In this document: positions 19,856-30,819 of the stretch, in pieces
Layout of the letters: the number at the start of each line of letters is the position of its first letter
Position numbering within the stretch: position 1 is the stretch's first letter
Assembly: GCA_963575745.1 (NCBI GenBank)
Contig: CAUYUJ010016715.1
Span: 746,429 to 810,428, forward strand
Source: Prorocentrum cordatum
Taxonomy: Eukaryota; Sar; Dinophyceae; Prorocentrales; Prorocentraceae
Length of the DNA stretch: 64,000 nt
Direction: 5' to 3'
Made by a program: the position numbers and the translations under genes
The notes under the pieces: model-generated
Told to the model about the DNA's origin: nothing
Database searches by the model: none
Seen by the model: only the letters and a program-made list of their open reading frames with translations

Positions 19856-20842
19856 CTACTTGGGATTCTCGCCGAGCAAGTCCGTGACCGCCAAAATGGC
19901 AGTGTACTTCTCGTTTCACTTGGCGCTGGCCTCCAGAGGCGACAGCCCCCCGTTCTTGGGCTTGCTGGCCCAGTGCTGGCACGCGATGTCCGACATCATT
20001 TCCAAGACCCCGTCCTTGATCAAGGCCTTCTCCATCAAGAGCTCCTTCCAGTACTGCAGAATGGGGAAATTTCCGCGAGACCCAGTGCCGGCGGTGTTTG
20101 CCGGGCAGCGCAGGTTGCATTGAGTGACAAGCTTCAGGCGGTTCTCCGGGCACGACGCGTACTCATTCAGCCACTGCACAGATTCCGCTCCTTGCGTCTC
20201 TGCAACGCGGCGGAGGTTCCTCAGCGGCAGCCTGCAGTCAGCGCAATCGTTGTTCTGCGTCGCGAAGTCACTCACGGCAGACGCGCTCGCCCTCGCCCGC
20301 CCTGGCCGCCTTCGCCTTCGCACTGGCCTTGCTCTTGCTAGCGCGCTTCTTAGGAGTCGGACCGGGATCGGCGCCGCCGTCAGGTTCAGGGGCGCCCTCA
20401 GGCTCCGTCGTCGATCCGCGGCCGCGGGCCCCACCGCGCCGCCCGCGCCGCGGCCTCTCCCCTGGCCTCCGCCCCCGCAGCTCCCACGGCCGGCCCGGCC
20501 GCCCCTTGCGTCGTCAGAGGTTGGCGGTGGCGGCGGCGGTGCCGGTGGCGCGTCTGAAAGAAGCTCCTCGAACTCGTCTGGAAGATCCGCTGGAACTCCC
20601 ATGGCCGGCGCCGGCGCTGGAATGCTCTCCGGCGTCGCCGGCCTCAATGACAGCCGCGGCGGCCGCGCCGAGCCAACGTTGGTCGGCTCGGGGTCGGGGC
20701 GGGGCCCCGCGCCTGGCGGCGGGGCCCGGCGGCCCCCCCGGGCCGCCGGGCCACAACAGGCTGCGGGGCAGGGGGGCAGGGGGCAGGGCAGGGGGGACAT
20801 CGGACATCGGGCAGGAGACAGCAGGTCAACATGTTCATGCAC
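19856..20842 (-). pseudogene. 3' part of an unknown protein with in-frame TGA
   Basis: The minus frame ends at TAG 19,856-19,858. The C-terminal 120 residues are convincing: two CxxC-like pairs (NNDCADCRLPLRN and QCNLRCPANTAG), QWLNEYASCPENRL, GSRGNFPILQYWKELLMEKA, then HWASKPKNGGLSPLEASAK. Here a TGA at 19,916 interrupts where Trp would fit, and coding quality continues (NEKYTAILAVTDLLGENPK). The Cys pairs suggest zinc binding. Upstream of about 20,290 the frame is Arg/Gly/Pro-rich and may be intron, so the start is unknown. I recall the motif order HWA-K-GL-P-A from repetitive dinoflagellate proteins but cannot name a function. Confidence 0.5.
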
Positions 20843-20951
20843 TTATGCTCTGACCCCAAGACATCCGAGCCTGGAGCGGCCCGAGGACGCTTGACGTGGA
20901 ACCTGACCTGGGACCTGGGGCCTGGAGGCTTGGGGCAAAAGGCCACCAGAG

Positions 20952-21193
20952 ATCGTCAGGTTTCCCTCGTAAGTTGGAATCGCACTGGGTACATCGTCTC
21001 GAGCCCTAGAGCCCGCTCTTACCATCAAGCGTGAAACAGCGATACGTTTGCCAGCCTACCTTCGCACACTTACGGCGCACTCATACTTTATGATCTCATG
21101 ATGTTTGGCGAAAGTGCATGCGTTGCAAACTCTGTCGTGACACTGTCGCCTGTCGCGGTGCAATCCATGAGATGTGCTGCGATATAGTTCACG
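20952..21193 (+). repeat. Left 242-bp direct repeat of the LINE
   Basis: Aligned without gaps to 25,332-25,573 at a constant offset of 4,380 bases; I count nine substitutions (about 96 percent identity). It includes the leader upstream of ORF1. The two copies diverge abruptly after TATAGTTCACG. Confidence 0.9.
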
Positions 21194-21277
21194 CTCAAGC
21201 GGCTCACGCTATCCAGCTTACCCTCACCTTCCCTACCATTCCCACCTGTCCCACACCCATACCTTCATACTTTCAGC

Positions 21278-22184
21278 ATGGCTTCTCAGAAAGTCCAGGC
21301 AAATCTCTCAGAAGCCTTTGCGTCGACCGCCAAACGAGGACCGTCAGCGTCTCCGGTGAAGGAGAAGCTTGAGCAGGTCCAGCGCTTGAAGGAGTCCTTG
21401 ACGTCTCCGCCGCCAGGAGCTTCCTCACAGGGTGGCCCCACGCAGTCCCCGAACTTGGAGGTTCTTGAGGCTATTCACGCACTCTCGGAGAACATGGACA
21501 ATATGGCCTTAAAGTCAGACGTTGAGGACATGAAGAAAGACCTGCAGGCTCAGATTAAACTCTCCGTGTCTGTAGCGGTTGACCCCCTGAAGTCGGATAT
21601 GTATGATTTAAAGCAGCACACTTCCAAACTAGAGCAGGCACCTACAGCAGCAGCAGCGTCTAGCAAGGTCATCGCCGATCTTCAGAGTGCCGTCGATCGT
21701 CTCGATCCTGCTCTTCGTCGTATCGCGTTTGTCGGCTGGCAAGATGACGCTACCGAGGACACCAGGACCAAAGTGATGGAGCAGTTCTGCCGCTCATGTT
21801 CCACATGTTCGCCCCACTGGGGTTGGACATGAATATTCCGGCCCATATTCCAACAGGAAGTTATCTAAAGCTTCGTGGGTTGAGTTCTGCAGCAATGGCG
21901 TCGCGAAAACCTGTCTTGGCGTCTTGGGCCCCCCCGGCATCAGGTGCGAACATAGCGGCAAGCACATCGTAGTCAAGATGGCCCGCGCGATAATGCAGAA
22001 GCAGCGGAACTGGGCGATTCGCAAAGCCGACTCGCTCATCAAAGAGAGCCCGCAGTCTACCGGGAAGGAGGTGAAGATTTTGCGGAAGGTGGAGGGGTCT
22101 AAGGAGGGGAAGGTTGTCGTCAACAACGTCGTTGCCTTTCGCCAGGGCAGAGATGGCCCGCATGGCTCGTTCGAGGCAGTTTGA
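21278..22184 (+). pseudogene. LINE ORF1 (coiled-coil/RNA-binding type), frameshifted
   Basis: ATG at 21,278 opens MASQKVQANLSEAFASTAK, followed by helical, coiled-coil-like sequence with LEVLEAIHALSENMDNM and LKSDVEDMKKDLQAQI. An RRM-like strand RRIAFVGWQDDATEDTR precedes a frameshift near 21,795. Coding-like sequence resumes as SWVEFCSNGVAKTC near 21,868 and ends MQKQRNWAIRKADSLIKES and KVVVNNVVAF before TGA at 22,184. This is the arrangement of ORF1 proteins of LINEs: coiled coil, RRM-like fold, C-terminal basic region. At least one and probably two frameshifts inactivate it. Confidence 0.7.
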
Positions 22185-22444
22185 CAGCTTAGTCATCGAA
22201 TAGGGTGTTCCCGGGGCCGTTCATCAGCACTCACATCCATATATAGCTAATGTTTATCACCGGCACGCCCGCCTCCCTGAGGCAGATGAGCGGCCCCGGC
22301 AGACAGTGCCCCATCGTCGTCTTCGACGCCGTGGCCCACGCTCTGCACAAGCAAATGCACATAGACTCCAGCAGTGGAAGCATAATTCAGGGCATTGTCG
22401 CCCTCCCGACGGCGGTCCGCGAAAATCCGGGCCTGAGCCGTCGG

Positions 22445-25267
22445 ACTCCAATCTGCATTTCTCCATTTTCAACGTGAACCTCGGCGGTTTTCCTAGCCAC
22501 GCGGCTGAACTTCACCACAGACTTGCTTTGGCAGATTTTCCAGATCTTGTAGCTGTGACCGAGACTTTCTTGGACAAATCAGTTTCTGAAGTTGACTTGG
22601 AAGGTCATTGCCAGATTTTCCGTCTTGATCGTCGGGGCGGGCGGAAGTGCGGGGGTGCTGCTGTGTTCTCCAAGTTGAGTTTTGCCCAGAATGTTGTTCA
22701 CATGGGTGATTCGCCTGAGTACGAGCGCTCTTGGCACATCGTTCACACGAACCACGGCCCTCTATTATTCAGTGTCTGGTACCGGCCACCTTGCCACGGA
22801 GAGGTGGAGTCGATCTTAGAATTCGAAAGGGAATGGGAGCAGCACCGGCATCTTGCACTTGGTACCCTCGTCGTGGGCGACATGAATGTGCATTCAACTT
22901 CTTGGTTGAAGCATTCGCACAGCAATTCCACAGAAGGCCGTACCTTGCAAATGGCATGTTCGCGAATGGGCCTGGTGCAGAGAGTCCGGCAGCCGACTCG
23001 TGGAGCGCACTTGCTTGACATGGTCCTGACAGACATCAACGCTGGGGCCACATGCAAAGTGCTCCCCCAAATTGCCGACCACAGTGTTGTCTTGGCAAAA
23101 GTGGAGCTGGCCGTACAGCATTCGGCTCCTATTGAACGAGATTGTTGGGATTACAGGCAAGCGGATTGGAATGGTCTCTGCGACTCTTTCAACAGCATCG
23201 CCAGGAACGGCTTGTTTGCTGGATGTGGCCCCGATGAGGCTGCTAACAAGTTCACGCATACGATTCTTGAGCGAGCCAGAAAGTACATCCCAATATCACG
23301 TAGAACATTTAGTAAATCGTCCCATCCATGGCTGAACGAACGGAGCGGGCAACTCATTGAAGCCAAAGTTCGTGCATCTGGTACTCGTGATTTTGACTAT
23401 GCCGCTAAGGCTTGCTCGCAGGGCTTGTTGGAAGAGCGCTCCAAGTACACGCGCCGGGTGAGGCATAAGATTATGTCCTTGAGTTCGTCGTCCAAGATGT
23501 GGTGGACATTGTGCAACTCGTTGATGTCACGAGCTGGCCAGGTCTCTTCCATACCTCCCCTGCTTGGCCCCGACGGCGAGTGGGCTTCCACAGCATCCGG
23601 CAAGGCCGATCTATTTCGAACGAGTTTTTCCTCGAAGTACGGTTTGCCAGAGCCCGTTCCAAACGAGTATTCTGCGATAGTTGGCACTGCGGGTCAGAGG
23701 ATGTCCGGCTTCCTGCGTGCACGCGCACGCTGGGCGAAAGCTGTCCTCAAGGGGCTCCGGGAGAATTGCGGCACCGGCCCTGGTGGTGTGCCGGCAAAGA
23801 TATTGAAGCGATGTTGGCGTCCATTGTCTGTTCCCCTGGGTATGCTGCCCCGGCTTGTCTTGTCATCTGGAACTTGGCCGTCTTGTTGAAAAATCCATTG
23901 GTTATTCCCGCTATTCAAGCGCGGCACCAAGTCCAAACCCGCGAACTACAGGGGAATGCACCTAACATCCAATGTGTCCAAAGTTGTTGAACAAATTCTC
24001 GCTCGATTCATGCTTCCATTCTTCGAGGAGTCTGGCTCGCGCGGGAACAACCAGTTCGCGTACCACAGGAACAGGGGTTACAGGGGCGCCCTGGCCTTCA
24101 ACGTCTTCCAATGGATTTGGGCTCTTGGCTCTGGCCGGCGGGTTGCTCTCTACTGCTCCGACGTCACTGCGGCCTTCGACAGGGTGCACGCCAGTCGTTT
24201 GGTGGAGAGGCTAGAAGCACGTGGCGTTTGCGATGCCCTTCTGAAGGTCATCAAGTCTTGGTTGGATTCCCGGATCGCCAAAGTCTGCGTCGACGGTTCT
24301 TTCGCCGGGGACCTGGAGATTCAGAATCAAGCGTATCAAGGGACCGCGCTCGGACCCCCACTTTCTTTGGAACATATATGATTCTGACGCTCGCGCAGCA
24401 ATCAATGCCACGGGAGTCGTTGAGACCGCTTTCGCAGATGATCTCAATTGCTGGCGCACTTACCCCGGAGTGTGTGGCAATGCAGGCATCAACCGCGATT
24501 CGGCCGCATGCCAGGCAGCTCTCCACAGGTGGGGGGCTGCCAACCAGGTCCTCTTCGAGCCGGACAAGGAAAGCTTCCATATTTTGGACACCATCTCGCC
24601 AGACGGCGAAACGTTCAAGATGCTCGGCGTGCTATTCGACACCAGATTGAGTATGCACAAGGCGGTGTCCCACTTCGTGGCAGAAGGCTCCTGGAGGCTC
24701 CAGGCGCTACTTCGAACAACGCGGTTTTACTCCACTTCTGAGTTGGTTCGATTGTACAAGTGCCACGTGCTGTCGTGCATTGAGGGCGCTACCCCGGCAA
24801 TTTACCATGCTGCTGAAGCCACTCTCCGCCATCTCGACGGGCTGCAAGACACATTTCTGGAAGGCGTGGGCTTGACACCCAAGGAAGCACTCCTTGAACG
24901 CAATCTGGGCCCACTGGGGTTGCGGCGTGACATTGCCATGCTTGGTATTCTATACAAGGTTGCTCATGGGAAGGCACCGACATCGTTGGCTTCTCTGTTT
25001 GAGCCGTTCAGAGGCCAACTTGCAAGGTACGGTTTCTCATCAGATCCGCGTTTGCACAGCAAGGCGTTGCACGAACCTCTCCAACCCGGCCATCCTCGAA
25101 TGCTTCATCGGTCAATCTATGGTCTGATTGCTATATTCAACCGCTTGCCTGGCATCGTGGTGCGCGCCAGGTCCGTCAAAGGTTTCCAACGTTCGCTGCA
25201 ACGTCTGGCCAAGGATGCTGCCGTGACTGGCAGCCGTGAGTGGTCTCGAATTTTCCGCCCGGGCTGA
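22445..25267 (+). pseudogene. LINE ORF2: EEP endonuclease plus reverse transcriptase
   Basis: The endonuclease domain shows NVNLGG (Asn near 22,474), a TE pair in AVTETFLD, GDMNVHSTSW and DHSVV, the expected active-site order of apurinic-type endonucleases. The RT domain follows: a FPLFKRG...NYRG block, motif A SDVTAAFDRV (near 24,160), motif B QGTALGPPL and motif C FADD (24,431-24,442). After RT comes a long C-terminal region with ALLERNLGPLGLRRDI. An in-frame TGA at 23,887-23,889 sits where Trp would fit, and a one-base frameshift lies near 24,365 just before motif C. Otherwise the frame is intact to the stop near 25,267. A single nonsense and a single indel suggest recent inactivation. Confidence 0.85.
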
Positions 25268-25331
25268 CGCCGCCGAGAGAATTTATGCATCGTGTGTTTT
25301 TTTGATGATTTGAGGGTTTGTCGTAGAAAAA

Positions 25332-25573
25332 ATCGCCAGGTTTCCCTCGCAAGTTGGAATCGCATTGGGTGCATCGTCTCGAGCCCTAGAGCCCGCTCTT
25401 ACCATCAAGCGTGAAACAGCGATGCGTTTGCCAGCCTACCTTCGCACACTTACGGCGCACTCATACTTTATGATCTCATGATGTTTGGCGAAATTGCATG
25501 CGTTGCAAACTCTGTCGTGACACTGTCGCCTGTCGCGGTGCAACCCATGAGATGCGCTGCGTTATAGTTCACG
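25332..25573 (+). repeat. Right 242-bp direct repeat of the LINE
   Basis: Begins directly after the A-run that ends the element and repeats the element's own first 242 bases, then stops. It is in direct orientation. Confidence 0.9.
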
Positions 25574-27232
25574 AAGTGCAGTGCGCAATACGCGTGGCCC
25601 TCGATTCTATGCCAGGGGCCAGGGCCGGGGACTAGGTTGCAAGAGCACCGCACGCGTGCAAATCTAACTATGTCAACCACATGTCACATGTCATCTACGT
25701 GGTGCGAGGCCGAGGGGGCAGAGGGGGGCAGGGGGCCTATGCGGCAGTTTAAGCCTTTGCTAGCATAAATCGATTCGCGCACTGGCACAGAACAGAATTC
25801 CGTTCGACCCGAACCGCCTGAGATGTCACCAGGATTCAATACTTAAGCGGCGCGGTCGATGCATCTGGCGAGCATGGGGGAAGGAACTGAATGAGGCGAG
25901 TAGGTAACTTAATTGACGAGACGGAGAGAGAGGAGGAAGTGGACAAGGCGGACCCAGGACTCCAGGACCAGTTGAAGAGAAGAAGGTAGGGGTTGAGTAT
26001 CAGGACAGAGAATGATGAGAAACGACACAAACCCGTCTCGCCTTTCGACTCTCGACGCGTCGCCGCGACCCGCGGCACGGGCGCGGCAGGCCTCCAGCAG
26101 CGCCCATCGGCTCGCCGCCGCCGCCGCCCAGCGCCACGAGCGGCTTCGGGGGGGCGCCTTGCGCCAGCGGACCGGCCGGCGGGCTCCGCCCTCAGCCCGT
26201 TGCCCCCTAGCTCTACCTCCTCATTTCCTCCAGACTCCTCACTTCTCACCACCTCCCTCGTCGCGCCCTACGCCCATCTGCCTTCTCCCCCTCCGGAACC
26301 TCCGGAGCCTCCCGCTCCTTCTCCATTACCATCACTCCTCACTCCCAATCTGCTCTCCCTCTCTGCCACTCCACCCCTCGCTTCTCGTCTGAGTCTCAGG
26401 TCCGCACCGCCTCTGACCAGCTGAGGCCGAAGCTTTGGGCGGGGTTCCCAAACCGAGCTTGCATTGAAGTCCAAGATGTCGCTTTGAAAGACAAGTGTAA
26501 ACGACGCATGCGCATTCTATGCCACGGCCGCGCAGCCCAGCCGGGCCCAGCCGGGCAGGGCCTCAGGGCCCTGCAGAGAAAAGTCTGAACTGGTGAAGCT
26601 ACATCTTCAAGACTACCGGGGCCGCCGGGGCCCCCTGAAGCTTCACCTGGCTCAACTGTCTAAGGGGCCATGGCCCGCGGCCTGCTGGCCCGCTCTCACT
26701 CTCGTGTCAAGCGGGGAAGCCAACCTGAGATACTACGAATGAAACAACCAATGATAACTAAGCATGTAGCAGAGAAAGAAGGACAGAGACAGAGGGCAAA
26801 ACAAAGGGCAACGATATTGTCGGAGTCGGAATGTCGGAATCGGGTCGAAGGTCGGTCGAGACGGTCGAGATAGAATCAGAGTCGAGTCATGGAGAACAGA
26901 AGAGATGTGAAGTTGGCACGGCAGAGTGCGATTTCAACAATCGATCTTCGGCTAGCGCCACTGTCAGATGGTTCGGTCACATCTTGCTGAACGTAGTACG
27001 ATGTTAGCAAGGGTCGGTACGGCGTGAGGGCCGGCTATTTCAGGCTCTTCTAGATAAACAGTTTGCTCGCAAATCATTCCCAGGGCCCCGAGATATCAAA
27101 GGTATCCACACCCCTTCAGAATGTCGCGATCGACCGAAAAGACCTTCGCCCTTGCTCGCTGAGTCGCACCGCGTCGAGCGTCGTCGAAGTCGTCGTCGTC
27201 GTCGTCGACTAAGTGAAGCTCCTTCTTACGCC
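25574..27232. other. No gene recognised
   Basis: Proline/serine-rich frames at 25,990-26,420 on plus look compositional. A CCGGGCCCAGCCGGGC inverted word lies near 26,537. A (GTC)n tract lies near 27,185-27,212. No coding-like stretch seen. Confidence 0.5.
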
Positions 27233-27846
27233 TCACTCATCTTCGAGCTGAGCGAGCTGGCTGCCCTCCCCGGCCGGTAGCGGGCTGGATGGCTTTGGCC
27301 CTGAGTCGTCTGGGGCATTGATTCGCGGCTTCACGTTGCGGTCACCGTGGCCGTCGCCGACGTCGTCGGCGCGGCGGCCCCCTTGGCCCTGCTGGAGCAT
27401 CTTCACGTCCTTGGCGGGCGGGCGCGGAAGTAAAGGAACTGCGAGAAGGTGGCGGTGAGCGCTAATGATAGAGTGCGTTGGAATCAAGGCCCTGCCGGTG
27501 GGGCAGCAGCATTAGGAACTGAGTAGGAAAACGATTGGCCACGCGAGCTGGGTTCGCGATCGTCGTTGAGGTCGTTGGAGGTGCTTCGTCGCCCTCAAAC
27601 CACGAGGGCAAACTAATGCGCGATTCTGTGTGAGGAAATGCGTTGCCTGTCCGATCGGCAATCTCCATGTCCAGTGCCCCCCCTCTAGACTCTAGACAAG
27701 CGGCGCATCCCCTGCCGGGCCGTGCCTCACTCCCTCCCCCTGGCTCCACGCGGACTGTCCTCGCCCTTGTAATTGTACTTTCCCATGTCGTTGGCGCGCA
27801 TGCTGGCCTCCTGGAGGTCGAACATCTCGAAGTCGTCGTCATTGCC
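27233..27846 (-). CDS. Two-exon gene fragment with a GA-AG intron
   Basis: Exon A (27,760-27,846, minus) lies between an AG|G acceptor and a GAG|GACAGT junction and encodes 29 residues: GNDDDFEMFDLQEASM, then RANDMGKYNYKGE. Exon B (27,233-27,409) begins after CCAAG|GAC and encodes DVKMLQQGQGG, a basic/acidic stretch, and a C-terminus ending SQLAQLEDE before the stop at 27,233. Joining them keeps the frame (KGE-DVKM) and requires a 350-base intron starting GA and ending AG, a donor type reported for dinoflagellates. GGAC is present at both junctions, so the exact position can slide. The composition contrasts with neighbouring low-complexity DNA. Function unknown; upstream exons not found. Confidence 0.45.
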
Positions 27847-28938
27847 CTTCGGCGGCGGCGCAAGGGGAGTAGAGAGTAGGGCTGGCAGAAGGAGGATGCA
27901 ACCAGACAGAGGCTCAGAGGCAGAGGCAGAGGCTGGGCAGAAGATGGCGTGACACGTTTTGATGCTGCTTCCGATTCATCCTTAATGCATTATGCTGCTC
28001 CGAGTTACTGCTGCTGCCGCCGCTTCTCGTTTTATTCTTCTTCGTGAGATTGCCTTGCTGCCTTGCCGCGCGGTGGTTCCGTCCTCTTCCTCCTCCTCTT
28101 CCTTTTCCTCCTTGTCCTGCACGTTTCCCCCTCCCTCCTCAGGCCCTCGTCCGACTCTAACCCCCCCGCCTCCCGCCCCCCCCCCCCCCCGCCGCCCCGC
28201 CCCCCCCCCGCTATCCTCTCGCCCCAATCCCCCCCACCCCCCTCCATCTCAAGACTGCTCGCCAGTCGGCCTCGACCGCATTTAGTCACGAAAGCACTGC
28301 TTGTGGAACCGAGCTCGCCATTGAGGCAAATCGAAGAAAGGCCAATGCTGATGGCCCGATTGAAGCACGCGATATTTCACTAGGTAGGGCACGTTGACCC
28401 ATGAGGACGACGGACGACAGATAAACGGAGGGCAGACACGTGCGATGCCGATGATGATGACGATGATGATGATGATGATGATGATGGGTGCTGGATGCTG
28501 TCAAGGATGAAGTATCATATGTGTAGCGTGCCAATGCGCGCGAAGCTTGCACCTGCGCCTGGCGCCTGGCCCTAAGGTCTGCTCTGCGCCGAGTCTGCGC
28601 TGCGCTGCGGGCACTCCGGCGGCGCTCCCTGCCAGCCAGGCCAGCCCTGTCTGCGCCCTTGCTCGAGAACATTCGGCCTTCGGCGCCGACGAGCGGCTGC
28701 CCTTGCCCGAGAGACGCTAGCTAAATCGCAACTGAGCCATTGTGCGCTGCATCGTGCTGCTAGATTCCCCCTCCTTCCCCTCATCCACCCCTCCTGCTCC
28801 TCCTGCAACTCTTCTCCTGTTGCCCCTCCTCCGCCTTCTCCTTCTCCTCCCCCCTGCGGGGGGCCTCCCCGGGCGCCGGGCGCTGGGGGCCCCAGCCACA
28901 ATGCACGTGCGCAGAGGCGCGCGCGGCCACCAGCGAAC
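27847..28938. other. No gene; C-rich and ATG-repeat sequence
   Basis: C-rich tract with long C runs at about 28,155-28,240, TCC-rich stretches at about 28,075-28,140 and 28,765-28,860, and a (GAT)n run at 28,449-28,487. Frames here are compositional. Confidence 0.5.
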
Positions 28939-30819
28939 CTACCGCCAGTCTGCCCACTTCGGCGCGGTCATAGCCCAGAAGCTGATCGCCCCCATGCTGT
29001 GCACATGCATGCCATTCCCCATGAAATCCCGCTGCTGGTTTATCGAAAACCGATCCAAGTAGCGAGGGAAACCTTTGACGGCATGACGCGGCACGATGTC
29101 GGGGATGGCCCAGCCCACCGAGAGCCAATGCTCCTCTGGAGTGAGCAGCCCTTCCCGAACGAGGCACCACAAGAGTGACCCCTGGGCAGGCGAAAAATCA
29201 GAGTTGATTCGGAACCCTCTGTCACGTCCAAGTTGACGATGGCGGCTGGAACTGTCCAATCAAAGCATCGCCCTTTGTCGTCAATCTGGCAATACCCATG
29301 TTCGGCGCTATTTGACTTGGCGAACTCGAGCCTCCTCTTCTCGCGCGGCGTCAAGCAATCTTCCCATGTTGAGGCTGCGATCTGCATGCCGAAGAAACTC
29401 GCTCGATCGAGGATGGCTCCCATGCAAGCGTCCTGCATAGTCTTGGAGCTCTGCAAGATCAAGTCAAGGCAGTCACTGCCTGCAGAGATGCCGTGCTCAG
29501 AGAAGGTGCTCCGCACGTCGGCTGAGTTGTTTATAGGCTCGCGCACAAGATACGACAGTACCAGGACGCCGAACTGACGCTTTCCAGTCGCTGGAAAGCC
29601 AACACCGCAAGGGGACAACTCCATGAACTTTGAAGTGTACGTCGGCGCCATGATGTCCAGCAAGACGGATTGATCGAAGTTCGGCGCGCACTCCTGCAGG
29701 ATCACGTCTGGCTTGTAGAATCTGGTAGAATACGCCCACACCAACCTCGGAAATAAGATAATGCGCGGCTGATGCTGCTCAGGCGCAAATCGTCGGCTAC
29801 CCTTGGACACGGTCCCTGACCGACCGAAGAACCTCGAACTCGAACTCCAGCCTGGCCCAGCCCCAGCTCCGATCCCCAGACTGGACCCAGACTTCGGCAC
29901 CAGGCCCCCTGGCCCCTGAGCCGAAATACTTTGTGCGCATCGTGCATCCAACCACTGATGATCCTATCTGCTTTGAAATCACTGCCCGAGCCACATCGGA
30001 TACGTTGCAAGGTCCAGCAGGCCCTTCTTGCTGCCTCTGCTGAGGTTGCTCCACGGGCAGCACGTGTTCCCTGCGATCTCCACCCAGAAGATATCCGCGC
30101 CGTCTCTTGGCGGAGGAATTGGGCACATCTCGTTGTTAAGCTTGCGCTTGCTCATCGTCCTCGCCGTCGCATTGTTCGGAGGAGCAATCGAACCACTGGT
30201 CTCAAACGCCCCTGGCCGCGAAAGCCGCGAGCCGTGCTTCGCGCGTCGCGCGTTGTGATGCGGGCGCCTAGCTTTCACGGCCAGTGGCGCTTGATACCAC
30301 GACCGTTTGCCCTTCGCAAAACAAGAACTCCTGAAGGTAGCCGTCTCCAGCCGGGCGCAAATTGTCTGGGACAGGTCAGCGCTAAGGCCCTGCGAAGTGT
30401 CCAGGAAGTCATCTGCGGTAATCAAGCCTTCGTTCTTCTGCTTGAAGAGCACTGCGTGAGACTTGAATGTTGCTGTTACGAAATCGTCGAGCAATTTACG
30501 GTCATGGTCGCACAGCCTGTCCAGAATGTCCCTGAATAATTGGCGCGGCTTGCGAGGCCCAGTCATCAAGGAAATCAGCTCCTGCTGGGGCGCGCCGCTC
30601 TCGCAGGCGAAGTGAACATGCCAGCTTCGCGCTGCGTTCCCGCAAACACGCTTCGCATACTCGAACGCCCTTCCCAGCGCAAAACTGCCAGCACACGATC
30701 CTGCATAACTTTCTGTAATGGCGAGGTTCTTCGACGTGAACTTCACTAGGTTGCGAACCGAATGAAACCGCAGAGCTGTGCGATGGAACCGCGCCTCCCA
30801 CTCCAGTAGCTGAGCCAAC
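28939..30819 (-). CDS. C5-cytosine DNA methyltransferase-like protein, two exons
   Basis: Exon 1 (29,986-30,819) follows an AG|G acceptor and contains motif I-like ESYAGSCAGSFALGRAF (near 30,710), a motif II-like HFACE, then motif IV-like GNTCCPWSNLS with the candidate catalytic Cys at 30,060-30,062. After a 240-base GC-AG intron, exon 2 starts at 29,745 with WAYSTRFYKPDVILQEC (motif VI position, usually EN-V) and MELSPCGVGFPATGKRQFGV (motif VIII type). Near 29,215 the frame slips by one base; the continued frame has LLTPEEHWLSVGWAIPD and QRDFMGNGMHV, matching motifs IX-X. Motif order is that of C5-MTases that methylate cytosine in DNA. Oddities: Thr instead of Pro before the Cys, Cys instead of Asn-Val after the motif VI Glu, and one apparent frameshift. 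Further 5' exons are probable. It could be a host enzyme or transposon-borne. Confidence 0.7.
29746..29985 (-). other. GC-AG intron of the methyltransferase-like gene
   Basis: Exon 1 ends ATGTGGCTCGG and the intron begins GCAGTG; it ends TTTCCGAG before GTTGGTGTGG. Splicing here keeps the frame (MWLG-LVWAYS) and removes an in-frame TGA. Inferred from frame and motif continuity only. Confidence 0.55.

Larger units (their letters stand above)
20952..25331 (+). mobile_element. Non-LTR (LINE-type) retrotransposon
   Basis: A nearly complete LINE: a 5' region of about 325 bases, ORF1 (21,278-22,184), ORF2 with endonuclease and reverse transcriptase (about 22,445-25,267), a 3' tail of about 60 bases ending GTAGAAAAAA. 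The first 242 bases reappear immediately after the A-run, so the element looks LTR-flanked though its enzymes are LINE-type. Lesions are few (one nonsense, one frameshift in ORF2; one or two frameshifts in ORF1). It is on the opposite strand from all neighbouring genes. Confidence 0.85.

Noticed and set aside
19880-19900. Spliced-leader-like GCCATTTTGGC on the minus strand
   Set aside because: It lies inside coding sequence (TAILAVTD), lacks the CCGTAG start and the CTCAAG end, and is not upstream of an ORF.
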